This document shows positions 1 through 8,786 of a stretch of 17,595 nt of DNA, in pieces. The position numbers were made by a program, and so were the translations under genes. The stretch is from DASVWH01 sp036389715. GTDB lineage: Bacteria > Acidobacteriota > Blastocatellia > Pyrinomonadales > Pyrinomonadaceae. A model generated the notes under the pieces. It made no database searches. It worked only from the letters and a program-made list of their open reading frames with translations, and had not been told where the DNA came from. Where the stretch lies: assembly GCA_036389715.1 (NCBI GenBank), contig DASVWH010000195.1, forward strand, positions 1 through 17,595, written 5' to 3'. Position 1 is the first letter of the stretch; each line of letters starts with the position of its first letter.

Positions 1-1022
1 TTGTATGGCAGAACCAGTATCTTGACCTCAAAATCTTCTGCCAGAAGCACTTCTATCGCACGTTTGGCTGCCTTGATGCCCGCTCTGTCCCCATCATAAT
101 TGACAACGACTTTGCGCGCAAACCTTCCTAAGAGCTTCGCCTGCTCGGGCGTCAGGGCCGTTCCGAGACTCGCCACCGAGTTACGGATGCCGAACTGGTA
201 AGGGATGATGAGGTCCAGATAACCCTCGACGAGAATGGCAAACTTGCGCCGCCGGATTTCGTCGCGCGTCTGGTGCAGCCCGTAGAGGTGACGCCCCTTC
301 GTGTAAGCAGGCGTCTCGGGCGAGTTCAAATATTTCGGCTCGCCGCCGGGCTCTAATGTCCTGCCGCCGAAGGCTATGGGGCGGCCCTGCGCGTCCAGCA
401 CAGGAAAGATCAGGCGTCCGCGAAAGCGGTCGTAAGAGCCGCCCGCGTCCTTTAAGACGACCAGGCCGCTGCGCTCGATCTGCGTTTGAGTCGCGCCGCG
501 CCGCTTCAGATGCGAAGAGAGAGCGTCCCAGGCGTCGGGCGCGTACCCTAAGCGAAAAGCCTTGCGCGTCTCGTCCGTAATCCCGCGCCCGGCGATGTAA
601 TCGCGGGCAGTACGCGTCTCGGCCCCGCCCTGCTCCAGCTGCGCCTCCCACCATTCGAGCGCCCAGGAGTTGAGCTGGATAACATCGTCGGCCTCGCGCT
701 TGTGCGTCTCAAACCTTTTGTCCTGCTCCATCACGGGCAGCGGGACGTTGGCCTTCTCGGCCACAATCTTGACGGCTTCCGGAAACGAAACGCGCTCGAT
801 CTCCATCACGAAGTTAAAGACGCTGCCGCCCTTCGCGCAGCCGAAACAGTAGTAGATGTCCTTGGCCGGGTTGACGGAGAAAGAGGGCGTCTTCTCCTGG
901 TGAAAGGGGCAGCAGGCCATCCAGTTCGCGCCCTTCTTCTTGAGCGAGACGTAATCCTGAATGACGCGCACGATGTCTGCCTGCCGTCTCAGGTCGTCAA
1001 TGAATGTTTGCGGAAAGCGCAT
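1..1022 (-). CDS. dnaG: DNA primase DnaG, C-terminal part cut by window edge
   Basis: DnaG synthesises the RNA primers used at the replication fork and works with the DnaB helicase. About 340 codons are visible, read from an ATG at 1022 toward the left edge with no internal stop. The N-terminal CHC2 zinc-binding domain is intact: C38 and H41 in CCPFH, then C59 and C62 in YYCFGCAKGG. The Toprim catalytic core follows, with E266 in ILVEGYLD and D310/D312 in NYDGDRAG, close to the spacing of the E. coli enzyme. The missing 3' end would encode the rest of the Toprim fold and the helicase-interaction domain. No convincing Shine-Dalgarno sequence precedes the ATG. The stretch just upstream is AT-rich. 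The gene lies 93 bp downstream of mutS2 on the same strand, so the two could be co-transcribed. Identification is very secure. Confidence 0.96.
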   Translation of the reverse strand, partial: MRFPQTFIDDLRRQADIVRVIQDYVSLKKKGANWMACCPFHQEKTPSFSVNPAKDIYYCFGCAKGGSVFNFVMEIERVSFPEAVKIVAEKANVPLPVMEQDKRFETHKREADDVIQLNSWALEWWEAQLEQGGAETRTARDYIAGRGITDETRKAFRLGYAPDAWDALSSHLKRRGATQTQIERSGLVVLKDAGGSYDRFRGRLIFPVLDAQGRPIAFGGRTLEPGGEPKYLNSPETPAYTKGRHLYGLHQTRDEIRRRKFAILVEGYLDLIIPYQFGIRNSVASLGTALTPEQAKLLGRFARKVVVNYDGDRAGIKAAKRAIEVLLAEDFEVKILVLPY

Positions 1023-1115
1023 CTTATTAAAATGATGTGATGAAGGCTAAGAGTCTCCAAACGCCCTTTTGAGCGGCCGTGTTAACAACGCGCCGGGAGG
1101 CCGCGGTTTCATCTC

Positions 1116-3587
1116 TCATTGCTTTAACTCGACGAGTGTTGCGCCCGCTCCGCCCTGGTCCGGCGGGGCCTGTGCGAAGCGGGCGACGTGCGGGTGATTG
1201 CGCAGGTGCTCGCCGACGGCGCGGCGCAGCGCGCCCGTCCCGTGACCATGAATGATGCGGATGTGCTGAAGGCCGTTGAGAAATGCCTCGTCGAGGAATT
1301 TGTCCGTTTCGTCAACGGCTTCGTCCGTCGTGCGACCGATCAGGTTGAGTTCGGCGCGCGCGCTTTGGTCCTCCGCGCGGAGGCGGACTTCCGTTCCCTG
1401 TGAGACGCGCAGGCGCGAGCCGCGCCCTCTTTGCGGCTCGGGCGGGGCGGCTTCGACCAGCTCAAGATTTTCGACCTTCTCACGGAAGCGCAGAGACTTG
1501 ACGCGCACCTCGGCATCATCGCCGTTCAGCTTATCTACAATCCCGACCGAGCCGAAGGAACGCAGGCGCACCTGGTCGCCGACACGCAGCGGACGCGAAG
1601 CCGCTACGCGCTGCTCCGGCTCGATTACAGGCCCGGATTCCCGGTCCATGACCTGCCCGTCGCGGACGACGCGGACGTGACGCGATGCCTGCTCGCTTCG
1701 GCCGGCCGCGGTGGCGGCGCGCGCGGCGAATTGTGCTTCACGGCGCAGCTCGGCGGCGCGTTTCTGCGCTTCGCGTTCCACCTTGGCTCGTTCGGCGCGG
1801 TCCTCTATCCTTGAGACCAGCTCGCGCGACCGCTTCTCAAACTCCTCCGTCGCTTTCTGCAACTCGCGCTCGAAGGCGGACTGGCGCTCGCGCTCGCGCC
1901 TCTGCGCTTCTCCTTCGAGCGAGGAATATTTTTCGGCGACGGCCGCGCGTTCCTCTTCCAGCGCACGGCGCAGGCTCTCGGCCTCTTCCGCTTCTCGCTT
2001 GATGCGGCGCAGGTAATCGGTCGCGTCGCGTGTCGAGGCGCTGACACGGTCCGCGGCTGCGCTGACGATCTCATCGGGAAAACCGAAGCGGCGCGCGATC
2101 TCGATGCCGGAGGACGCCCCGGCGAGCCCGACCAGCAGCGTGTAGGTCGGCTGGAGAGTCTTTTCGTCAAATTCGACGCTCGCGTTAATCACAGCCTCTT
2201 CGTTGGCCGCGTACATCTTGAGCCCGCCGTAGTGCGTCGTCGCCAGGACGTGTGCCCCGCAGGCGCGGCGGAAATGGTCCACGACCGCGACGCCCAGCGC
2301 AGAGCCTTCCTCCGGGTCCGTGCCCGTGCCGACTTCGTCGAGCAGGACCAGCGCGGGCGCTTGGCACATCTCGATCATCCGGCTGATGTTGGCGACGTGC
2401 GCCGTGAAGGTCGAGAGGTTGGCGGCGAGCGATTGATGGTCGCCGATGTCGGCGAGCACGGATGCGTAATGCGGGATGCGTGCCTCGCGCGCGGGCACGG
2501 GCAGGCCCGACAAAGCCATCAGCGAGAGCAGCCCTGCGGTCTTTAAGACAACGGTTTTGCCGCCCGCGTTCGCACCCGAGATGACCATCACCGGATGCGC
2601 CGGGTCGAGCGCGAACGTGACCGGCACGACCGCGCCGCCCGCCGCGCGCAGGTTCTCTTCGAGCAGCGGATGACGCGCCTCTACGAGCGAGAGCGCGCCG
2701 CCCTCGTCTATCTCCGGGACGATGCAGTCGAACTTCTCGAAGAGCACGACCTTGGCCTTGACGAAATCAAGCTCCGCGACGGCGCGCGCGGCCATTTCGA
2801 GCGCAGGCAGCTCGTGCCTTAACTCTTCCGTCAGCGTGAAGAGAATCCTGGTAATCTCGCGCTCTTCCGTCTCGCGCAGGCCCTGCAACTCGTTGTTGGA
2901 GTCAATGGTCTCCAGCGGCTCGACGAACATGGTCGCGCCCGAGGATGAGAAGCCGTGCGCGACGCCCTGCACGCGCCCGCGATGGTCCGATTTGACCGGA
3001 ATCACGAAGCGGTCGTTTCTGACCGTCACCAGCTCATCCTGAATCGCTTCGCTCGAACGGCGCATCAGTGTTTCGAGCGAGCGCGTGATGCTCGAACGCA
3101 GGCGCGTGATGTCGGAACGGATGCGCGCTAATTCGGGGCTGGCGCGGTCGTCCAGCTCGCCGCTGGGCAGGATTTTGAGCGTCACGCGCGCGGCCAGGCT
3201 GTGCAGCTCGCGCGGCAAATCCGTGACCATCTCCCAGAGCCCCGGCGCGGCTTCGCGCTCGGTCATAATCAGGGCGCGAGCGGCCAGCGCCTGCTCGCAG
3301 AGCCGTCCGAGCCCCAGAATCGTCAGCGGCTCAAGGATAGCGCCCTCGATGTGCAGCCGCGCGAGCGCCTCCGAAGGGTCCGCCATCTCCGTAAAGGACC
3401 AGAGCGCGGCGCGCCGCCGAAGCTCGACGCTCTCGGCGACCGCCTGCAAAGCGCGGCGCAGCTCGCGTCCATCGTCGAAGGGCGCGAGCGCGTCGGCCCG
3501 TGCGCGTCCCATCGCCGTCTGCGCGCCGCGCCTGACGAGCGCGCGCAAGCCCTCATACTCCAAAGTTGCGAATGCCTGAGAGTTCAT
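1116..3587 (-). CDS. mutS2: Endonuclease MutS2 (MutS-like ATPase with Smr domain)
   Basis: This 823-residue protein has the full MutS2 architecture. A helical core/lever region fills the N-terminal third. The ATPase domain carries Walker A GANAGGKT at residues 338-345 and Walker B LVLLDE with D417/E418, followed by GTGTDPEEGSAL and the ATTHYGGLK segment. A charged coiled coil runs from about 530 to 640. The C-terminal Smr nuclease domain (about 745-823) contains HGHGTGALR. There is no N-terminal mismatch-recognition domain, which separates it from MutS1. Family members act in recombination suppression or in rescue of collided ribosomes. The sequence cannot say which applies here. The Smr entry motif is LNLIG and not the common LDLRG, a variant seen in the family. 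The start is the ATG at 3587, although its ribosome-binding site is weak. Confidence 0.96.
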   Translation of the reverse strand: MNSQAFATLEYEGLRALVRRGAQTAMGRARADALAPFDDGRELRRALQAVAESVELRRRAALWSFTEMADPSEALARLHIEGAILEPLTILGLGRLCEQALAARALIMTEREAAPGLWEMVTDLPRELHSLAARVTLKILPSGELDDRASPELARIRSDITRLRSSITRSLETLMRRSSEAIQDELVTVRNDRFVIPVKSDHRGRVQGVAHGFSSSGATMFVEPLETIDSNNELQGLRETEEREITRILFTLTEELRHELPALEMAARAVAELDFVKAKVVLFEKFDCIVPEIDEGGALSLVEARHPLLEENLRAAGGAVVPVTFALDPAHPVMVISGANAGGKTVVLKTAGLLSLMALSGLPVPAREARIPHYASVLADIGDHQSLAANLSTFTAHVANISRMIEMCQAPALVLLDEVGTGTDPEEGSALGVAVVDHFRRACGAHVLATTHYGGLKMYAANEEAVINASVEFDEKTLQPTYTLLVGLAGASSGIEIARRFGFPDEIVSAAADRVSASTRDATDYLRRIKREAEEAESLRRALEEERAAVAEKYSSLEGEAQRRERERQSAFERELQKATEEFEKRSRELVSRIEDRAERAKVEREAQKRAAELRREAQFAARAATAAGRSEQASRHVRVVRDGQVMDRESGPVIEPEQRVAASRPLRVGDQVRLRSFGSVGIVDKLNGDDAEVRVKSLRFREKVENLELVEAAPPEPQRGRGSRLRVSQGTEVRLRAEDQSARAELNLIGRTTDEAVDETDKFLDEAFLNGLQHIRIIHGHGTGALRRAVGEHLRNHPHVARFAQAPPDQGGAGATLVELKQ

Positions 3588-3641
3588 AATTCCAGCACGA
3601 ACCTGTTTGATTTCCCGCCCGGCTTATCTTACTCGAAGCCT

Positions 3642-4070
3642 CTAATCCTTCGCCACTATCACCAATCCGAGAACGCAAAAGATGAGGCCGATAATATTTC
3701 TCAGGCTCAAATGGTCCTTGAAGACCAGGATGCCGACGGGAATCAGGAGCATGGTCACGGCGACGTTGGTGGCGACCGCCGCGAGGCTTATCTTCCAGCC
3801 CGCCCTGTAGGCCAGCAGGAAACCCAGCTCGATGGCGACGATGGCCGCGCCGACGCCCAGGACGGCCCAGTTAATCTCCCTGGCGGAATCCCTGAACGAC
3901 CTCGCAGACGGATAAACGGCGGCGCACATGGCACACAGGATAATCCCTATCAGGTAGGCGACGATGGTTGCGAAAAAGGGGTTGATGTCCCTCGGAATGG
4001 ACCTCTGCGAGAGGTGATAAAGAAGGCTGCCGCCGACGGCTAAAGCGATGGGAAGATAAAAGGTTCTCAT
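3642..4070 (-). CDS. Small EamA/DMT-like membrane protein
   Basis: A 142-residue, strongly hydrophobic protein with four to five predicted membrane segments: near the N-terminus, at FFATIVAYLIGIILCAMCAAV, at WAVLGVGAAIVAIELGFLL, at the VATNVAVTMLLIPVGILVF stretch, and at the C-terminal IIGLIFCVLGLVIV. The final helix after a short KDHLSLRN loop resembles one repeat of the EamA (drug/metabolite transporter) family. At half the usual length of about 300 residues, it probably acts as a dimer, as do the half-size DMT proteins. The substrate cannot be read from sequence. The ATG at 4070 is chosen over an in-frame GTG at 4079; neither has a good ribosome-binding site. The gene ends 54 bp before mutS2 on the same strand, and its 5' side faces a divergent redox gene. 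Confidence 0.8.
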   Translation of the reverse strand: MRTFYLPIALAVGGSLLYHLSQRSIPRDINPFFATIVAYLIGIILCAMCAAVYPSARSFRDSAREINWAVLGVGAAIVAIELGFLLAYRAGWKISLAAVATNVAVTMLLIPVGILVFKDHLSLRNIIGLIFCVLGLVIVAKD

Positions 4071-4108
4071 GGTTTGCACGCGATTGTAGCACTTTCAGGC
4101 GCGGTCGC

Positions 4109-4132
4109 TTGACAAGCGCGCCGGGGAGGTTT
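4109..4132 (+). promoter_or_regulatory. Possible promoter -35 element for the redox pair
   Basis: A perfect TTGACA lies at 4109-4114 in the 200-bp divergent spacer upstream of the plus-strand gene at 4275. The stretch 17-21 bases downstream (TTGAATATAC) is AT-rich but a poor -10 match. This is only a candidate. Confidence 0.25.
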
Positions 4133-4274
4133 GAATATACCAGTTGTAGTCAGAAGCCTTCCGTTTCCCGTCGCCGTCGAGTACGGCAAAATTGGGCTTT
4201 CGGCGCGTTCATTATTCAGCGCATGAATGTAGACCACTTCACTTTCATTAAATAAATTTATCGCCGAGGAAATC

Positions 4275-6080
4275 ATGAAAGACGCTCGCAACCCTCCCGC
4301 GCGCTCCGTTAAGTTATTCTGCCTGTGCCTCTTTGCGGCACTCGCCTGCGCCATGTTCGCTTCGCGCCCGAGCGCCGGTGCGGGGGGCGCAGAGCCCGCA
4401 GCCGGGCCGAAAACTGCCGCTGCCGCGCCTTTGGAGAATCACGCGCCGGAGATGGGCGAGGTCAGGTTCAAGCGCGTCGGCGTGGGCCAGCGCATCTTTT
4501 TCGGCCTCTCCGTGATTGACGAAGAGACGGACGACCTGCGCGTCGAGATGCTGGAGAAGCCCGCTTCCGCGAAATACAATGAGAAGACGCTGACCGTTGA
4601 TTGGACGCCGCGCAAGACGGACGGGCGCGCGGGCAAGTTCGCCATCAGGATTACGGAGTATGTCGGCCAGACGAACGAGGTGCGCCGGACCCTGGTCAAG
4701 AATTTCAGCATCGCCGTCGAGCCGCGCGCCGTCGTCCTGCCGACGGTCGAGCCCGCGCCGCTCGCGGTCGAAACCCTGATCTCCATCACCGACCCGGAAA
4801 GGCTCGCCGCCTCAAACGCGCGCTGGCCCATCCTGAGCATGTTCGACCGCATCGCCGAGATAGAGGCCAGCAAGCAGGCCAGGCCCGACGCGGACGTGCA
4901 GCCGACGACCGGCGCGGCCCTCTTCCGCGATTCACTGCGCAACCTGGCCGCGCTTCATCACAACGACGAGATCAACCCGGATAGCCCGCAGTTCAACCCG
5001 CAGTGGAACTCCGAAAACTGGCGGCTCATTATGGTCCGCCCGCGCGTCAATAAAAAGGTCTTCGAGCTGCGCCTGGTCTATCGCAACGTGGTTGCCGCCG
5101 AGCCTGTTTACCTGATGCCGCGAATGCGCATCATGCGCGCCAAGGTCAAAGATGCGAAGCTCCCGGATGATCTCAGGCAGAAGAACAACGAGACGTTCGC
5201 GCGCCTCTTTTATGATGCCTTCTTCGACGGGCAGAATCTCAAGCCCTTCGTCGCCGGTGACAAGCGCAAATACGGCGAGGCCCTCTCCGGTTTCATCACG
5301 AAGGTCGTCACCTACAGCGACCCGAAAGACCCGAGCATGCAGGCCAACTTCGCAGCGCTGCCGCACAACGCGCGTCTCGGCGGCGGCGACCGCTTCGACC
5401 CGCAGGGGCGTTACCTGCGCGGCGACGGCTGGGCGCTCGGCGTGATGAAGGTCAAGCCCATCCGGCGTGAGGGCGCAAAGCCCACGCTCGCCTTCTCGAA
5501 TGAGCCGGTTGACGGCTTTGTGACGAGCATCAAGGCGAAGCCGGACCAGAGCGCCTACGCGCCCGTGCCCGCGCCGCGCTTCAACCGGGAGAGCAGGGAG
5601 TTCGTCGCCGGTTGGGACAAGCTGATCGACCAGGACGATATGCCTTCGGTCAGGATACCGGACGAGCACGACCCGACCTCGGCGAGCAACATAGATTCGA
5701 GCGTCTTCTCGCGCGACTTCAAGGTCAACTTTATGCTTGCGGAGACGCCGTTACGCGACCCTCGCCGCCGCCTCTTCGAGGAGCGCGGAATGACCTGCAT
5801 CCAGTGTCACGTCCGCAACTTCGACGAAGGCAACTACCTGGACCAGACCGTGCGCGACCCGAAGAAGGCCGCCGGGAGCACGGACCTCGCGCGCGACATC
5901 CCGCGCCTCTTTTTCGTCCTTACCCCGGACGAGGGGCGCAGCGAATTCATGCGCCGCAACGAAGAGGAGCAGGTCGGCAATCTCAAGGGCGTGCTGCGCG
6001 ATTATCTCAACGTCAGGGTCAACATCGGCTCATTGCTGGCCGATGAATGGCCCTTCAATACCAGAATCGGTCGCAGCTAA
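4275..6080 (+). CDS. Secreted Ig-like domain protein with a single c-type haem motif
   Basis: This 601-residue protein starts with a signal peptide: a basic N-terminus, the hydrophobic LFCLCLFAALACAMFA, and a likely cleavage near SAGA around residue 37. Residues about 55-131 form a putative Ig-like module, with NHAPEMGEV at its start, a GLSVIDEETDDL strand-loop and VDWTP near 110. Such domains are common in secreted proteins. The middle (about 150-490) matches no family I recognise. Near the C-terminus is one haem-binding motif, C508-I-Q-C511-H512, in a context resembling the CxxCH region of cytochrome c and peroxidase-like proteins. No distal ligand can be assigned with confidence. The start has GAGGAA five bases upstream. 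It lies 91 bp before a membrane iron-sulfur protein on the same strand, suggesting that it passes electrons to or from that partner on the periplasmic side. Confidence 0.8.
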   Translation: MKDARNPPARSVKLFCLCLFAALACAMFASRPSAGAGGAEPAAGPKTAAAAPLENHAPEMGEVRFKRVGVGQRIFFGLSVIDEETDDLRVEMLEKPASAKYNEKTLTVDWTPRKTDGRAGKFAIRITEYVGQTNEVRRTLVKNFSIAVEPRAVVLPTVEPAPLAVETLISITDPERLAASNARWPILSMFDRIAEIEASKQARPDADVQPTTGAALFRDSLRNLAALHHNDEINPDSPQFNPQWNSENWRLIMVRPRVNKKVFELRLVYRNVVAAEPVYLMPRMRIMRAKVKDAKLPDDLRQKNNETFARLFYDAFFDGQNLKPFVAGDKRKYGEALSGFITKVVTYSDPKDPSMQANFAALPHNARLGGGDRFDPQGRYLRGDGWALGVMKVKPIRREGAKPTLAFSNEPVDGFVTSIKAKPDQSAYAPVPAPRFNRESREFVAGWDKLIDQDDMPSVRIPDEHDPTSASNIDSSVFSRDFKVNFMLAETPLRDPRRRLFEERGMTCIQCHVRNFDEGNYLDQTVRDPKKAAGSTDLARDIPRLFFVLTPDEGRSEFMRRNEEEQVGNLKGVLRDYLNVRVNIGSLLADEWPFNTRIGRS

Positions 6081-6171
6081 GGCAGAGGCGGTTTCGAGAC
6101 CGCGGCTACAGAGCTGAGCATTAAAACTGAAGGCCCGGAACGCGAAAACAGAGACTCGTAATCAAACATTC

Positions 6172-8775
6172 ATGGCTGTTGCAACTCCTCGAAATCCCGC
6201 CACTCCCGTCAGACCGGCGCACGCGGCCGCGAAGCCCGCGGCGGAACCGGACGCCGAGTGGTGGGTCGCGCCGCTCAAGTGGTTCGCGCTCGCCGTCTTC
6301 ATCGCCGTCCCGCTCTTCGCGCACACCAAATGGATGGAGGCGCTGGCCGGGCGCATCGTCTGGACGATGGTCGTGGCGTCGCTGCCGCTCTTCATCGTGC
6401 TGGTCGGCTATCATCGCTGGCGGCGCATCTGCCCGCTGGCCTTCTTCGCGCAGATCCCCGTCCGGCTCAAGCGTCCGGGCGTCCGCAAGGCCTCGCCCTG
6501 GCTCGAAGCCAACTATTATTACGTCGCCTTCTCGATTTTCTTCGCCTCGCTCTGGCTGCGACTGATCGCCACTAACGGCGACGGCCACGCCATCTCGGCC
6601 TTCTTCGTCCTGATCTCGCTAGCGGCGCTGATCTTCGGCGCGTTCTACACGGGCAAGACCTGGTGCAACTACATCTGCCCGCTCTCCTTCATCGAAAAGA
6701 TTTACACGGAGCCGCACGGCCTGCGAGAGACGAAGAATTCGCAGTGCACGAAATGCACCGCCTGTAAAAAGTTCTGCCCCGACATCAACGAAGAGAACGG
6801 CTACTGGAAAGAGCTTGAATCGAAGCCGAAGCGGCGCGTCTACTTTGCGTTTCCCGGCCTCGTCTTCGGCTTCTACTTCTACTATTACCTGCAAGCCGGA
6901 AACTGGTCTTACTACTTCGACGGCAGCTGGACCAAACAGCCGATGGTCATGCACTGGGCCTTTCTTCCAGGCAAGAGCCCGGAGACGGCTGGCTTCTTCT
7001 TTCTTCCGGTCGTGCCGCGCGCGCTGGCTGCGATTCTGACGCTGGCCGTCTGCGCGCTGGCCAGCTATCTCTTGTTCTCGCTGCTTGAGCCCGCCATCGG
7101 AGACTGGCTCAAACGGCGCGACCCGGAGATGGAGGGCGGGCGCGTGCGCCACGTCATGTTCGCGCTCGCGGGCTTCGCGGCGTTTCTCTGCTTCTACAGT
7201 TTCGCGGGCGCGCCGACGCTCTGGAAAGCGCCCTGGGTCGTGCCGCAGCTCTTCCTGATAACGGTCGTCCTGACGGCCACGCTCTTCCTCGCGCGACGGA
7301 TGCGCCGCCGCCAGTCATCCTTTGCCGAAGAGACGCTGGCGCGCAACGTCATCAAGCGCTGGGAGTGGACCGACAAGCCGCCGCGCGACCTTCACGAAGC
7401 CTTTCTCCTGCATACCATCCGCACGCGCGAGAGCGCCAAGGGCGCGGCGCAGGTCCTGGAAATCTACAAGGACGCCGTGCGTGAGACCCTGGCCAACGGT
7501 TTCGTGACGCGCGAAGAGGTCCAGCTGCTCGAATCCCTGCGTAACCAGTTGCAGATCAAGAAGGCGGATCACGACAAGGTGATGGCGGCGCTCGCCGAAG
7601 AGGAGCGCGCTTTAATCAACGACCCGTCGAAACAGATTTCGGCCGAGAAGCGACTTCAGCTAGACACCTACCGGCGCGCGCTCGAAAGCTATCTCGAACG
7701 CGTGCTCGACGCGCAGGGCTCTCCCGACGACAGTTTCATTCTTCAGCTGCGCTCCGAATATCGCGTGACGAAGGAAGAGCACGCGGCCGTGCTGGACGAA
7801 GTGCTCGGCGGCGAGCGCGGGATGGCGGCGCGGCTGGCGGAACAGGTGGCCTCGGTCGAACGCTCCGCGCAAACCATTCGCGTCCTGGACCTGGACCCGT
7901 CGCCGACTCACCAGTTCCTGAAAGAGCTTTTACAGCGCAAGCGCGCGCAGTCCATTGACAGCCTGATGCGCGGCCTGAGCTTCACGCTCGAAGAGGAGAC
8001 GATTCGCACGGTCAGCCGGGACCTGGCCAGCCTGGACGAAGCGGCGCGCGAGGCGGCCATCGGTCAACTGCACGCCGTCGTCGCGCCCGCGATAGCCGAA
8101 CGCCTGACCAAGGCCTACCGCGAGACGGCGCTGGCCGAGTCCTCCATGCCGACCCTGACCGATATGCTCCATGCGCGCCTGACCAGCGTTGACCCGTACA
8201 TCCGCGCCGTCGCGCTCTATGCCCTGGGCCAGCGCGGGGCGGCCAACGCGGAGTTGCTCGACCGGATGGCCGGGGACGAGCACGAGCTAGTGCGCGAGAC
8301 GGCCCTGCATCTCAAAGCACACGGCCGCAGGGACGAGGGCGAGCACCGCCAGTTAATCACCATCGAGAAGATGATCGCCCTGCGCTCGGCTCCCATCTTT
8401 TCCAGGATCGCGCCGGAGGGCCTGGCGGAGCTGGCGCGCGCGAGTCTCGAAGATGAATACGCGCCGGACGAGACTCTCTGCGTAGAGGGAGAGCCGGGCA
8501 ACGAGGTCTACATCCTGCTGGCCGGAGAGGTCAAAATCCTGCGGCATGACGGCGAGGGCGAGAAGCTGATCGGCTTTGAAAAGGCTGGCGGCTTCATCGG
8601 CGAGATGGCCGTGCTCGATCCCGCGCCGCGCTCGGCCACGCTGGTCGCCGGAATGGACGGCGCGCGCGCCCTGCGTCTCAACGGCGGCGCGTTCCGCGAT
8701 GCGCTCAACCGTGATTCGACCATCGCTTCGAGCGTCCTGCGCATCCTGGCCCAGCGCCTACGCCGCGTGCAGTAG
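6172..8775 (+). CDS. Membrane polyferredoxin (NapH/NosR-like) fused to cyclic-nucleotide-binding domain
   Basis: An 867-residue fusion. Residues about 30-375 hold roughly eight membrane helices. The second of two paired CP motifs is intact (C165-NYI-C169-P170). In the first only C87-P88 remains, in WRRICP. A 4Fe-4S ferredoxin motif, C192xxC195xxC198xxxC202-P, follows on a loop, as in NapH, NosR and CcoG relatives. Residues about 376-640 are helical and contain two similar segments. A HEAT-like stretch follows near 670-715. The C-terminus (about 737-867) is a CRP/cNMP-binding fold with the phosphate cassette F-I-G-E811 and R820-SATL, so nucleotide binding looks possible. No helix-turn-helix follows, so this is not a transcription factor. 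It probably moves electrons across or along the membrane under nucleotide control. That role, and the pairing with the upstream haem protein, are inference. No clear Shine-Dalgarno sequence precedes the ATG. Confidence 0.85.
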   Translation: MAVATPRNPATPVRPAHAAAKPAAEPDAEWWVAPLKWFALAVFIAVPLFAHTKWMEALAGRIVWTMVVASLPLFIVLVGYHRWRRICPLAFFAQIPVRLKRPGVRKASPWLEANYYYVAFSIFFASLWLRLIATNGDGHAISAFFVLISLAALIFGAFYTGKTWCNYICPLSFIEKIYTEPHGLRETKNSQCTKCTACKKFCPDINEENGYWKELESKPKRRVYFAFPGLVFGFYFYYYLQAGNWSYYFDGSWTKQPMVMHWAFLPGKSPETAGFFFLPVVPRALAAILTLAVCALASYLLFSLLEPAIGDWLKRRDPEMEGGRVRHVMFALAGFAAFLCFYSFAGAPTLWKAPWVVPQLFLITVVLTATLFLARRMRRRQSSFAEETLARNVIKRWEWTDKPPRDLHEAFLLHTIRTRESAKGAAQVLEIYKDAVRETLANGFVTREEVQLLESLRNQLQIKKADHDKVMAALAEEERALINDPSKQISAEKRLQLDTYRRALESYLERVLDAQGSPDDSFILQLRSEYRVTKEEHAAVLDEVLGGERGMAARLAEQVASVERSAQTIRVLDLDPSPTHQFLKELLQRKRAQSIDSLMRGLSFTLEEETIRTVSRDLASLDEAAREAAIGQLHAVVAPAIAERLTKAYRETALAESSMPTLTDMLHARLTSVDPYIRAVALYALGQRGAANAELLDRMAGDEHELVRETALHLKAHGRRDEGEHRQLITIEKMIALRSAPIFSRIAPEGLAELARASLEDEYAPDETLCVEGEPGNEVYILLAGEVKILRHDGEGEKLIGFEKAGGFIGEMAVLDPAPRSATLVAGMDGARALRLNGGAFRDALNRDSTIASSVLRILAQRLRRVQ

Positions 8776-8786
8776 CCGGTAGGTCG

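Noticed and set aside
1050..1105. Terminator between mutS2 and dnaG from the GCGGCC/GGCCGC inverted pair
   Set aside because: The stem is only six bases with a loop over 20 bases and no clear U tract, so it is not strong enough to call.
3201..4043. Plus-strand open frame spanning the mutS2 5' end and the EamA-like gene
   Set aside because: It is antisense to two better-supported genes and its composition is that of a shadow frame.
4932..5669. Minus-strand 245-codon open frame inside the Ig/haem protein gene
   Set aside because: The plus strand has a signal peptide, an Ig-like module and CxxCH in one continuous frame. The antisense frame has none of these.
6088..6103. Near-palindrome GCGGTTTCGAGACCGC between the two redox genes as a terminator
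   Set aside because: The stem is short and no T run follows. The genes are more simply read as co-transcribed.
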